A stretch of 52,551 nt of DNA from Sideroxydans sp. (GTDB lineage: Bacteria > Pseudomonadota > Gammaproteobacteria > Burkholderiales > Gallionellaceae): positions 1 to 52,551 of the forward strand of contig DAIDAJ010000003.1 of the NCBI GenBank assembly GCA_027310665.1. The letters are read 5' to 3'. A program made the position numbers and the translations under genes. Below the pieces are notes generated by a model, which saw only the letters and a program-made list of their open reading frames with translations, ran no database searches and had not been told where the DNA came from. Positions 45,052-52,551 of this stretch are shown here, in pieces (the first letter of the stretch is position 1; each line of letters begins with the position of its first letter).

Positions 45052-45396
45052 ATGATTTCCATCAGCGAATTGTTCATCGGCAATGCCTACGCGGACGGCG
45101 TAGCGGCGGCCCCGCAAGGCAGCGATATCATGCAGTTCCTGCCCCTGATCGGTCTGGTGGCCGTGTTCTATTTCCTCATCCTGCGCCCGCAACAAAAACG
45201 CGCGAAAGAGCAGAAGGCAATGATAGAGGCCCTGCAAAAGGGCGATGAAGTCGTCACCCTCGGCGGCGTGCTCGGGAAAGTCACCAAAGCCACCGACGAC
45301 AATATCGCGATCGAGATCGCCGACAACGTCGTAGTACAGGTGCAAAAGGCTGCAGTTCAGAACGTCCTGCCCAAAGGCACGATCAAGTCGCTCTGA
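45052..45396 (+). CDS. yajC: Sec translocon accessory subunit YajC
   Basis: 114 residues. One membrane helix (FLPLIGLVAVFYFLILRPQQKR) is followed by the cytoplasmic domain with MIEALQKGDEVVTLGGVLGKV. It forms a complex with SecD and SecF. ATG 45052 follows CAGGAG. A -10-like TAGAAT stands at 45003-45008, so it may have a promoter apart from tgt. Confidence 0.95.
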   Translation: MISISELFIGNAYADGVAAAPQGSDIMQFLPLIGLVAVFYFLILRPQQKRAKEQKAMIEALQKGDEVVTLGGVLGKVTKATDDNIAIEIADNVVVQVQKAAVQNVLPKGTIKSL

Positions 45397-45440
45397 AGCC
45401 CTGAAATCCATCCAATCACGCTGCAAAGCAAGGTGTCTCA

Positions 45441-47252
45441 ATGAACCGCTATCCGCTGTGGAAAAATCTGCTGGTACTAGCCGCGCTGGTGCTGGGCTTT
45501 ATATATACCCTGCCCAATTTTTACGGTGAAGCGCCAGCCGTACAGGTGTTGCCCCTGCGTTCCAACCTGAAGGCGGATGCGGCGTTGCTGGCGCGCGTGG
45601 AAGATGTACTGAAGGCTGCGCAATTGAACCCGGAAGCCATGTCGCTGGATGCTACCAGCGTCAAGGCCCGCTTCAACGACACCGACACCCAGATCAAGGC
45701 GAAAGATGTGCTGCACGCGCAACTGGGAGACGACTACATGGTGGCGCTCAATCTGCTGGCGCGTTCGCCGCAGTGGTTGACCAGCATGAATGCATTGCCC
45801 ATGTACCTCGGTCTGGATCTGCGCGGGGGTGTGCATTTCCTGTTGCAGATCGATATGAAAGGCGCACTGGACAAAGCGCTGGAATCGGATTCCAGCGACA
45901 TGCGCAGCTCTTTGCGCGAGGCGAACATTCCCTACTCGGGTGTGACCCGCGACGGCAGCATGATCACCATCAAGTTCCGCGATGCCGATTCGCGCGGCAA
46001 AGGAGAGTCGGAGCTAAAGCAGCGTTTCAGCGGACTGGAGTTCAGCACGCGGGAGGAAGGCAGCGAATTTCTGCTGCAGGCCCATCTCAAGCAGCAGGAG
46101 CAGATACGCATACAGGAATCGGCCGTTCAACAGAATCTGGTCACGTTGCGCAATCGCGTGAATGAACTGGGTGTGGCCGAGCCGGTCATCCAGCAGCAGG
46201 GTGCCGACCGCATCGTGGTGCAACTGCCGGGGGTGCAGGACACCGCACGCGCCAAGGATATTCTGGGGCGTACCGCCACGCTGGAAGTGCGTTTGGTGGA
46301 TGACGAACATCATTATGCCGAGGGCGGGATCATTCCTTTTGGTACCGAGGTTTTCAAGGATCGCGATGGCACTCCGCTGCTGGTGAAGAAATCCGTCATC
46401 CTGACCGGCGAGCGCATCAATGACGCGCAACCCGGTTTCGACAGCCGCAACAACGAGCCGGCAGTGCATATCAATCTGGATGCGATCGGCGCACGCAAAT
46501 TCAAGGAAGCGACGCGCGAAAACGTCGGCAAGCGCATGGCCATCATCCTGTTCGAAAAGGGCAAGGGTGAGATCGTCACTGCGCCGGTGATACGCGAGGA
46601 GATCGGCGGCGGGCGAGTGCAGATCAGCGGCAAGATGAATACCGAGGAGGCTACCGATACTGCGCTGCTGTTGCGCGCCGGAGCCCTCGCTGCGCCAATG
46701 GAGATTGTCGAAGAGCGCACCGTCGGCCCCAGCCTCGGTGCGGACAATATCAAGCGCGGCTTTGATTCCACCAAGATCGGCTTCGTGGCCATCTCCGTTT
46801 TCATGGTCATTTATTATCTGATGTTCGGCGGTGTTTCAGTGCTGGCGCTGGGCGCCAACCTGCTGTTGCTGGTGGCGCTGCTGTCCATGCTGCAAGCCAC
46901 GCTTACCTTGCCCGGCATGGCCGGTATCGCGCTGACACTGGGTATGGCGATCGATTCCAACGTGCTGATCAACGAGCGCATCCGCGAGGAGCTGCGCAAC
47001 GGCGTGCCGCCGCAAACGGCGATACACGAGGGTTACGAACATGCTTTCGCCACCATCCTGGACTCCAACATCACCGCGCTGATCGTGGGCGTGGCGCTGT
47101 TCATGTTCGGTTCGGGGCCGGTCAAGGGTTTCGCGGTGGTGCTGTGCCTCGGCATCCTGACCTCGATCTTCAGCGCGGTGCTGGTCTCGCGTTTGCTGGT
47201 CAATCTGATCTACGGCCGCAAAGCGCGCCTGAACAAAGTTGCCATCGGCTAG
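45441..47252 (+). CDS. secD: Protein translocase subunit SecD
   Basis: 603 residues. An N-terminal helix, a large periplasmic P1 region (LGLDLRGGVHFLLQIDMKGAL), and five membrane helices in the C-terminal half with GIALTLGMAIDSNVLINERIREEL, the proton-channel region. It uses the proton gradient to pull exported proteins out of SecYEG. It lies 45 bp after yajC and 12 bp before secF. Confidence 0.96.
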   Translation: MNRYPLWKNLLVLAALVLGFIYTLPNFYGEAPAVQVLPLRSNLKADAALLARVEDVLKAAQLNPEAMSLDATSVKARFNDTDTQIKAKDVLHAQLGDDYMVALNLLARSPQWLTSMNALPMYLGLDLRGGVHFLLQIDMKGALDKALESDSSDMRSSLREANIPYSGVTRDGSMITIKFRDADSRGKGESELKQRFSGLEFSTREEGSEFLLQAHLKQQEQIRIQESAVQQNLVTLRNRVNELGVAEPVIQQQGADRIVVQLPGVQDTARAKDILGRTATLEVRLVDDEHHYAEGGIIPFGTEVFKDRDGTPLLVKKSVILTGERINDAQPGFDSRNNEPAVHINLDAIGARKFKEATRENVGKRMAIILFEKGKGEIVTAPVIREEIGGGRVQISGKMNTEEATDTALLLRAGALAAPMEIVEERTVGPSLGADNIKRGFDSTKIGFVAISVFMVIYYLMFGGVSVLALGANLLLLVALLSMLQATLTLPGMAGIALTLGMAIDSNVLINERIREELRNGVPPQTAIHEGYEHAFATILDSNITALIVGVALFMFGSGPVKGFAVVLCLGILTSIFSAVLVSRLLVNLIYGRKARLNKVAIG

Positions 47253-47264
47253 GGGGATAAGAGA

Positions 47265-48197
47265 ATGGAATTTTTCCGTATCAAAAAAGATATCCCGTTC
47301 ATGAGCTATGGCCGTTACACCACGACCATCTCGCTGGTGACTTTCCTGTTTGCGGTGTTCTTCCTCGCTACCAAGGGACTGAACTTCGGCGTGGATTTCA
47401 CCGGTGGTACGGTGATGGAAGTGCACTATGCGCAATCGGCCGACCTGGACAAGGTGCGCAGCCAACTCGGAAGCATCGGTCTTGGCGATGCGCAGGTTCA
47501 GAACTTCGGTTCCAGCAAGGACGTGTTGATCCAGGTCCCGCTCAAGCAGAACAAGGCGGGTTCGAAACTCTCCGAGCAGGTGATGGAAACCCTGCATCAG
47601 CAGGATGCCAGCGCTGAACTGCGACGTGTCGAGTTCGTCGGGCCACAGGTGGGCAAGGACCTGGTCGAGAATGGCTCAATGGCCTTGTTGCTGGTTTCGC
47701 TGGGTATCGTCGGCTATCTGTGGCTGCGCTTTGAGTGGAAGTTTGGCCTGGCGGCGATCATCGCCAACCTGCACGACGTGGTCATCATCCTCGGCTTTTT
47801 CGCTTTCTTCCAGTGGGAGTTCTCGCTTTCCGTGCTGGCCGCGGTGCTGGCGGTGCTGGGTTACTCGGTCAACGAGTCAGTGGTGGTGTTCGACCGGATC
47901 CGTGAGAATTTCCGCAAGATGCGCAAGACCGAAGTCAACGTGATCATCGACAACGCGATCACCCGTACCATGTCCCGTACCGTGATCACACACGCCTGTA
48001 CGCAGATGATGGTGACATCCATGCTGTTTCTGGGCGGCGAGACGCTGCATTATTTCGCGCTGGCGCTGACCATCGGCATTCTTTTCAGCATCTATTCATC
48101 TGTACTGGTCGCCAGTCCGTTGCTGATGATGTTCGGCGTATCGCGTGAGGACTTCATCAAGCCGGAAAAAGCTGAAGTCGAAGAAGTGTTGCCCTGA
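47265..48197 (+). CDS. secF: Protein translocase subunit SecF
   Basis: 310 residues. FFRIKKDIPFMSYGR leads into helix 1, then LNFGVDFTGGTVMEV and the channel motif VLAVLGYSVNESVVVFDRIRENF, with five further helices. Partner of SecD. The acidic tail (EKAEVEEVLP) ends 3 bp before the dedA-like gene. Confidence 0.96.
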   Translation: MEFFRIKKDIPFMSYGRYTTTISLVTFLFAVFFLATKGLNFGVDFTGGTVMEVHYAQSADLDKVRSQLGSIGLGDAQVQNFGSSKDVLIQVPLKQNKAGSKLSEQVMETLHQQDASAELRRVEFVGPQVGKDLVENGSMALLLVSLGIVGYLWLRFEWKFGLAAIIANLHDVVIILGFFAFFQWEFSLSVLAAVLAVLGYSVNESVVVFDRIRENFRKMRKTEVNVIIDNAITRTMSRTVITHACTQMMVTSMLFLGGETLHYFALALTIGILFSIYSSVLVASPLLMMFGVSREDFIKPEKAEVEEVLP

Positions 48198-48199
48198 CC

Positions 48200-48832
48200 G
48201 TGAGCATGATCCTGCTCGACATCGTCCTGCATCTGGACGCGCATCTGCTGGCATTGGTGCACGACTATGGCATGTGGGTCTATGCCATCCTGTTCGCCAT
48301 CATCTTTGCCGAGACCGGCCTGGTCGTTGCACCGTTCCTGCCGGGCGACTCGCTCCTGTTCGTCACGGGAGCGCTGTGCGGCATGGGCTCACTGGAATTG
48401 CAGATACTGATGCCGCTCTTGATGCTGGCAGCTTTCAGTGGAGATAACACGAACTACTGGATCGGCCGGCACTTCGGCGTCAGGCTGTTCAAACGCGACT
48501 CGCGCTTCTTCAAGCACGAGCATCTGGAAAAGACCCAGGCTTTCTATGCGAAGCACGGCGGGAAGACGATCATCTTTGCGCGCTTTCTTCCCGTCATTCG
48601 TACCTTCGCGCCGTTCGTGGCGGGCATCGGCAGCATGAGCTATCGTCTGTTCCTGATGTTCAGCGCACTGGGCAGTATTGCCTGGATCGGTAGCCTGACG
48701 CTGGCCGGTTACTTCTTCGGCAACATCCCCGTCATCAAGAACAACCTCACTTTGTTGATTATCGTCATCATCTTCATCTCGTTCATTCCGGCGCTACGCG
48801 AATATATTCGCCATCGCAGGCAAGCGAAGTAA
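48200..48832 (+). CDS. DedA family membrane protein
   Basis: 210 residues. The DedA/SNARE-associated pattern is present: FAETGLVVAPFLPGDSLLFVTGAL, DNTNYWIGRHFGVRLF, and FARFLPVIRTFAPFVAGIGSMSYRLF with its conserved Arg residues. DedA proteins are scramblases or flippases for polyprenyl-phosphate or phospholipid. It starts at GTG 48200 (or ATG 48206) 3 bp after secF. It ends 6 bp before the convergent gluQ stop with no terminator between. Confidence 0.92.
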   Translation: MSMILLDIVLHLDAHLLALVHDYGMWVYAILFAIIFAETGLVVAPFLPGDSLLFVTGALCGMGSLELQILMPLLMLAAFSGDNTNYWIGRHFGVRLFKRDSRFFKHEHLEKTQAFYAKHGGKTIIFARFLPVIRTFAPFVAGIGSMSYRLFLMFSALGSIAWIGSLTLAGYFFGNIPVIKNNLTLLIIVIIFISFIPALREYIRHRRQAK

Positions 48833-48838
48833 CGAGTC

Positions 48839-49774
48839 TCATTTCTGAGAATTAGTGCCTGAAGAGGGCAATGTTCGTATCCCGACCAGTCTTTCGGGAT
48901 GCCAATTCTGTATTGCCCACTCCAATATCGTTTTCGTGCTGCCGCGAACCAACTCCTGTGGCGGTTGTTGCCTCAGGAAATTGAGCACTCTCAGCAATGT
49001 CGAAGCGGGATGTGTTTCATCCACAGGAGCGGCGAGTGTCTGCTTGCTCAGCTTCTCTCCTGAGTCGTTCACCGCGACAGGTAAGTGCAGGTATTGCGGA
49101 ACATGCAGGCCGAGCAAATGCTGCAGATATATTTGCCGCGGAGTGGAATCAAGTAAATCTGAACCGCGCACGATATGCGTGATGCCCTGAAACACATCGT
49201 CAACTACCACTGCAAGCTGATAAGCGAACAGACCATCTGCCCGCTTCACCACGAAATCGCCGATCTCGCTTTCAAGACGTTGCGTGATGCACCCCTGAAG
49301 TGCGTCGCAAAATTCAACGGGATTGTTGTTCGTCCGCACCCGCCAGGCCCGTCCTTCGCGCCCAGCCGGAATGCCATTGCGGCAAGTGCCGGGATAGACC
49401 GGTCCCTCAAGACCATTCATAGCGGAATCCGCGATCTCTTTGCGTGTGCAACAGCACGGATATGCCGCACCGCTGGACTGCAACTTGCGTAGCGCGTCCT
49501 CATAAGCAGCCGTGCGCAGGCTCTGGTAGAGAACGGGTTCGTCGCTATGCAGGCCGAGCGCATCCAGAGTGCGAAGGATGTTCTCCGCCGCGCCAGGCAC
49601 GCAACGCGGCGTGTCGAGGTCTTCCATGCGCACCAGCCAAGTACCCTGGTGATGTTTCGCGTCGAGATAGCTGCCGACCGCCGCAACTAGAGAGCCGAAG
49701 TGGGGGGGGCCGGTGGGGGAGGGGGCGAAACGCCCCCGGTAACCGGAATCAGGCTGGGACAGGTTCTTCCTCAA
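48839..49774 (-). CDS. gluQ: Glutamyl-Q tRNA(Asp) synthetase
   Basis: 311 residues, the catalytic half of a glutamyl-tRNA synthetase without the anticodon domain. RGRFAPSPTGPPHFGSL is the HIGH region; YPCCCTRKEI and TCRNG give the zinc cysteines; KLSKQ replaces KMSKS. It attaches glutamate to queuosine 34 of tRNA-Asp. It overlaps clpA by 26 bp. A hairpin with 7-bp arms GGGGGCG/CGCCCCC (49721-49737) falls in the early codons, partly forced by the RFAPSPTG motif. Confidence 0.92.
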   Translation of the reverse strand: MRKNLSQPDSGYRGRFAPSPTGPPHFGSLVAAVGSYLDAKHHQGTWLVRMEDLDTPRCVPGAAENILRTLDALGLHSDEPVLYQSLRTAAYEDALRKLQSSGAAYPCCCTRKEIADSAMNGLEGPVYPGTCRNGIPAGREGRAWRVRTNNNPVEFCDALQGCITQRLESEIGDFVVKRADGLFAYQLAVVVDDVFQGITHIVRGSDLLDSTPRQIYLQHLLGLHVPQYLHLPVAVNDSGEKLSKQTLAAPVDETHPASTLLRVLNFLRQQPPQELVRGSTKTILEWAIQNWHPERLVGIRTLPSSGTNSQK

Positions 49775-52007
49775 ACTCCAGCACCACCTTGCCGTCTTTC
49801 ACATCCACCGTGACCTTCCCACCGTTCGCCAGCTTGCCGAACAGCAGTTCGTCAGCCAGCGCGGAGCGGATGGTGTCCTGGATCAGGCGTGCCATTGGAC
49901 GGGCACCCATCAGCGGGTCGAAGCCGTGTTCGGCGAGGTGATCCTTGAGTGCATCGGTAAACAGGGGGTCAACCTTCTTCTCGTGCAGCTGTTCTTCCAG
50001 TTGCATCAGGAATTTGTCCACCACGCGCAGGATGACTTCCTTCGACAGCGGTGCGAAGGAGACGATTGCGTCCAGCCGGTTGCGGAATTCTGGAGTGAAC
50101 ATCTTCTTGATGTCGACCAACTCGTCCCCGGCAGAGGAGACCTTGGTGAAACCCATCTGCGTCTTGTTCAGCGCTTCGGCGCCCGCGTTCGTGGTCATGA
50201 TGATGACCACGTTACGGAAGTCGGCTTTGCGACCGTTGTTGTCGGTCAGCGTACCGTGATCCATCACCTGCAGCAGGATATTGAAGATGTCCGGATGCGC
50301 CTTTTCGATCTCGTCCAGCAGCAACACGCTATGCGGTTGCTTGGTGATCGCTTCGGTCAGCAGGCCACCCTGGTCGAAACCGACATAGCCGGGCGGTGCC
50401 CCGATCAGGCGCGACACTGCGTGTCGTTCCATGTATTCGGACATGTCGAAACGGTGGATGGGCATGCCCATGCTGTAGGCAAGCTGGCGTGCCACTTCGG
50501 TCTTGCCAACCCCGGTGGGACCGGAGAACAGGAAGCTGCCGATAGGTTTTTGCGGGTTGCCGAGACCGCTGCGCGACATCTTGATCGCGCGTGCCAGTGC
50601 GTCGATAGCCTTGTCCTGGCCGAACACGGTGGCTTTCAGGTCGCGGTCGAGGTTCTTTAGCGCATTGCGGTCGTCATGCGACACGGTGCGCGTGGGGATA
50701 CGGGCGATCTTGGCAATGATCTCTTCGATCTCGTGCTTGCCGACGATCTTCTTCTGCCTGGATTTCGGCAGGATGCGCTGCGCCGCACCGGCTTCATCCA
50801 GCACGTCGATCGCCTTGTCCGGCAGATGGCGGTCATTGATATAGCGCGCAGAAAGCTCGGCCGCGCTGGTGATCGCAGCCGCGCTGAACTTGATGCTGTG
50901 GTGATCTTCAAACCGCGATTTCAGACCCTTCAGGATCTCGATGGTCTGCTCCACGGAAGGCTCTGACACGTCGATCTTCTGGAAACGGCGGGAAAGTGCG
51001 GAATCCTTTTCGAAGATGCCGCGGTATTCCTGATAAGTGGTCGCGCCGATGCATTTCAATTGGCCGCTGGAGAGCGCGGGCTTGAGCAGATTGGAAGCGT
51101 CCATGGTGCCGCCGGATGCCGCACCGGCCCCGATCAGTGTGTGGATCTCGTCGATGAACAGTACCGCGTTCGGGGCGTCCTTGAGCTCCTTGAGGACGGC
51201 TTTCAGGCGCTGCTCGAAATCGCCGCGATATTTGGTGCCCGCCAGCAACGATCCCATGTCCAACGAATAGACATGCGCGTCTTTCAGAATATCCGGTACC
51301 TCACCTTCAACGATGTTGCGTGCCAGCCCTTCGGCAATCGCGGTCTTTCCGACACCTGCTTCGCCCACCAGCAGCGGATTGTTCTTGCGGCGGCGGCACA
51401 GGGTCTGGATCACTCGTTCCAGCTCAATGTCGCGTCCGATGAGCGGGTCGACCTTGCCTGCCAAGGCATGCGCATTCAGGTCCAGCGTATAGTTCTTGAG
51501 TGCGCTGTCGCTGCTGTTTTCCTGCTCGGCATCCGTTTCGTTGGCGGTTTTTTGCGTAGACGGCTGGATTTCAGCAGTTTTGTTGATGCCATGCGCAATG
51601 TAGTTCACAACGTCGAGACGTGTGATGGCTCGCTGGTTGAGGAAATACACCGCGTGAGATTCTTTTTCACCGAACAGCGCGACCAGGATGTTCGCCCCGG
51701 TCACTTCTTTCTTGTTGGTGGACTGTACATGCAGGATGGCGCGCTGGATAACGCGCTGAAAACCGACGGTGGGCTGGGTGTCCACTTCGCCGACGCCTGG
51801 AACGACCGGGGTATGAGTCTCGATATGTTGCACCAGCACGGCGCGCAACTCTTCAATGTCAGCTCCACAGGCACGCAGCACGTGTGCAGCCGAAGGATTG
51901 TCCAGCATCGCGAGCAACAGGTGCTCGACGGTAATGAACTCGTGTCGTTTCTGACGGGCTTCGACAAATGCCAGATGCAGGCTGACTTCCAGTTCTTGCG
52001 CGATCAT
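49749..52007 (-). CDS. clpA: ATP-dependent Clp protease ATP-binding subunit ClpA
   Basis: 752 residues, close to E. coli ClpA. The N-domain ([24 protein letters not shown]) is followed by two AAA+ modules: Walker [14 protein letters not shown] with [11 protein letters not shown], and [13 protein letters not shown] with [13 protein letters not shown] ClpP-docking loop of the [IL]G[FL] kind is seen as MGF. It unfolds proteins for ClpP. It starts directly after the clpS stop with AGGA 8 nt upstream. Confidence 0.96.
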   Translation of the reverse strand: MIAQELEVSLHLAFVEARQKRHEFITVEHLLLAMLDNPSAAHVLRACGADIEELRAVLVQHIETHTPVVPGVGEVDTQPTVGFQRVIQRAILHVQSTNKKEVTGANILVALFGEKESHAVYFLNQRAITRLDVVNYIAHGINKTAEIQPSTQKTANETDAEQENSSDSALKNYTLDLNAHALAGKVDPLIGRDIELERVIQTLCRRRKNNPLLVGEAGVGKTAIAEGLARNIVEGEVPDILKDAHVYSLDMGSLLAGTKYRGDFEQRLKAVLKELKDAPNAVLFIDEIHTLIGAGAASGGTMDASNLLKPALSSGQLKCIGATTYQEYRGIFEKDSALSRRFQKIDVSEPSVEQTIEILKGLKSRFEDHHSIKFSAAAITSAAELSARYINDRHLPDKAIDVLDEAGAAQRILPKSRQKKIVGKHEIEEIIAKIARIPTRTVSHDDRNALKNLDRDLKATVFGQDKAIDALARAIKMSRSGLGNPQKPIGSFLFSGPTGVGKTEVARQLAYSMGMPIHRFDMSEYMERHAVSRLIGAPPGYVGFDQGGLLTEAITKQPHSVLLLDEIEKAHPDIFNILLQVMDHGTLTDNNGRKADFRNVVIIMTTNAGAEALNKTQMGFTKVSSAGDELVDIKKMFTPEFRNRLDAIVSFAPLSKEVILRVVDKFLMQLEEQLHEKKVDPLFTDALKDHLAEHGFDPLMGARPMARLIQDTIRSALADELLFGKLANGGKVTVDVKDGKVVLEFEEEPVPA

Positions 52008-52310
52008 TTAATTTTCCTCCGTGTGACATCGTAAAGGATGTCCATGCTGCGTTGCAAACGCCGATACCTGAGATACCTTGGTTTCAGCGATGTCTTTGGG
52101 ATACACACCACATACGGCGGAACCCTCATTATGTATTTGGAGCATGACTTGCGTCGCGCGTTCCTGCCCCATCGAAAAAAAAGTCCTCAAAACCTCAATG
52201 ACAAACTCCATCGTGGTGAAATCATCGTTGATCAGAATCACCTTATAGAGCTTGGGTGGCTTGGTTTTGCTGCGCTCCAACAGGTTTACGTTTTCTTGCT
52301 TGGTTGCCAT
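52008..52310 (-). CDS. clpS: ATP-dependent Clp protease adaptor ClpS
   Basis: 100 residues. [21 protein letters not shown] carries the Asn-Asp-Asp pocket for N-terminal amino groups, and [24 protein letters not shown] the second signature with its conserved His. It delivers N-degron substrates to ClpA, encoded next with no gap. Confidence 0.96.
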   Translation of the reverse strand: MATKQENVNLLERSKTKPPKLYKVILINDDFTTMEFVIEVLRTFFSMGQERATQVMLQIHNEGSAVCGVYPKDIAETKVSQVSAFATQHGHPLRCHTEEN

Positions 52311-52551
52311 TGTTTGCTATTCTCACCCGGTATACGGTTGCATATTTGACGATTAACGCGGGTTTTTCAAGTCAATTCGCCAATAAATTGTATTTTGCCC
52401 TTGACGTTGCAAGTTCAAGTGGGGTAAAAAGCGTTCGGGTGTTTGAATCAAAGTATCTGCTAGTGCTGGTTTTGCCATGTGCGGTCCCATTTGCGATCTT
52501 GGAATTCAAACAATTTGACGGGATTCCACCCGTTGTTTTTTGTAAGGAAGT
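52311..52551. other. Upstream region of clpS with a plus-strand promoter and hairpin at the window edge
   Basis: No gene is visible. On the plus strand TTGACG (52401-52406), 18 bp and TAAAAA (52425-52430) form a passable promoter. About 90 bp later ACGGG-ATTCCA-CCCGT is followed by TGTTTTTTG (52518-52541), an intrinsic-terminator shape. An AAGGAAG ribosome-binding-site-like run then ends the window, so a gene may begin just beyond. No good clpS promoter could be fixed on the minus strand. Confidence 0.4.

Noticed and set aside
49721..49737. GC hairpin in early gluQ as a regulatory element
   Set aside because: Much of it is forced by codons for the RFAPSPTG motif in a high-GC gene; no T-run or alternative structure was seen.

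Overview
The window reads as chromosomal DNA of a betaproteobacterium, probably of the Nitrosomonadales/Gallionellaceae type. This is an inference from gene content and order (hda-pcnB-folK, a dNK gene with panBCD, queA-tgt-yajC-secDF, purM-purN beside DUF3108 genes and rsmB) and from the fairly high G+C; no taxonomic search was possible. Genes are densely packed with many 4-bp ATGA stop/start overlaps. I see no phage, insertion sequence, CRISPR array or replication origin.

1-10.5 kb: after a truncated NAD(P)-binding gene comes an eight-gene minus-strand operon (607-7459). It holds an FAD oxidoreductase, DUF1365 protein, CFA-like phospholipid methyltransferase, chalcone-isomerase-fold protein, MFS carrier, DUF3833 lipoprotein, SDR and an NTF2-like protein. 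Divergent from it lie a MerR/B12-binding regulator of the CarH/LitR photoreceptor type, a DNA photolyase and a BLUF blue-light sensor with a C-terminal membrane helix. An 85-bp divergent promoter region carries two copies of TGTCTAGGAC in opposite orientation. I read this as a light-controlled membrane-lipid modification and photoprotection locus, and it is the most interesting part of the window.

10.6-25.8 kb: a signalling and efflux region. It has a soluble PAS-PAS chemoreceptor, a 7TM diguanylate cyclase, a TetR/CerR regulator with a palindrome over its own promoter, a tripartite RND efflux operon whose adaptor lacks the usual alpha-hairpin, and a minus-strand operon of TonB-dependent receptor, YfiR-like periplasmic protein and CHASE8-PAS-GGDEF-EAL protein.

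25.8-42.4 kb: mostly housekeeping. It contains rsmB, two DUF3108 genes, purN, purM, hda, a small outer-membrane barrel protein, a HAD phosphatase, pcnB, folK, a deoxynucleoside kinase, panB-panC-panD, purB, an MscS channel, mnmA, a NudJ-like hydrolase and a tiny Lys/Ala-rich exported protein. A patch of direct and inverted repeats sits between purB and the MscS gene.

42.5-52.5 kb: tRNA-Leu(CAA) with tRNA-derived fragments beside it, then queA-tgt-yajC-secD-secF-dedA on the plus strand and clpS-clpA-gluQ on the minus strand. queA, tgt and gluQ serve queuosine modification of tRNA; yajC and secDF serve the Sec translocon; clpS and clpA serve N-degron proteolysis.
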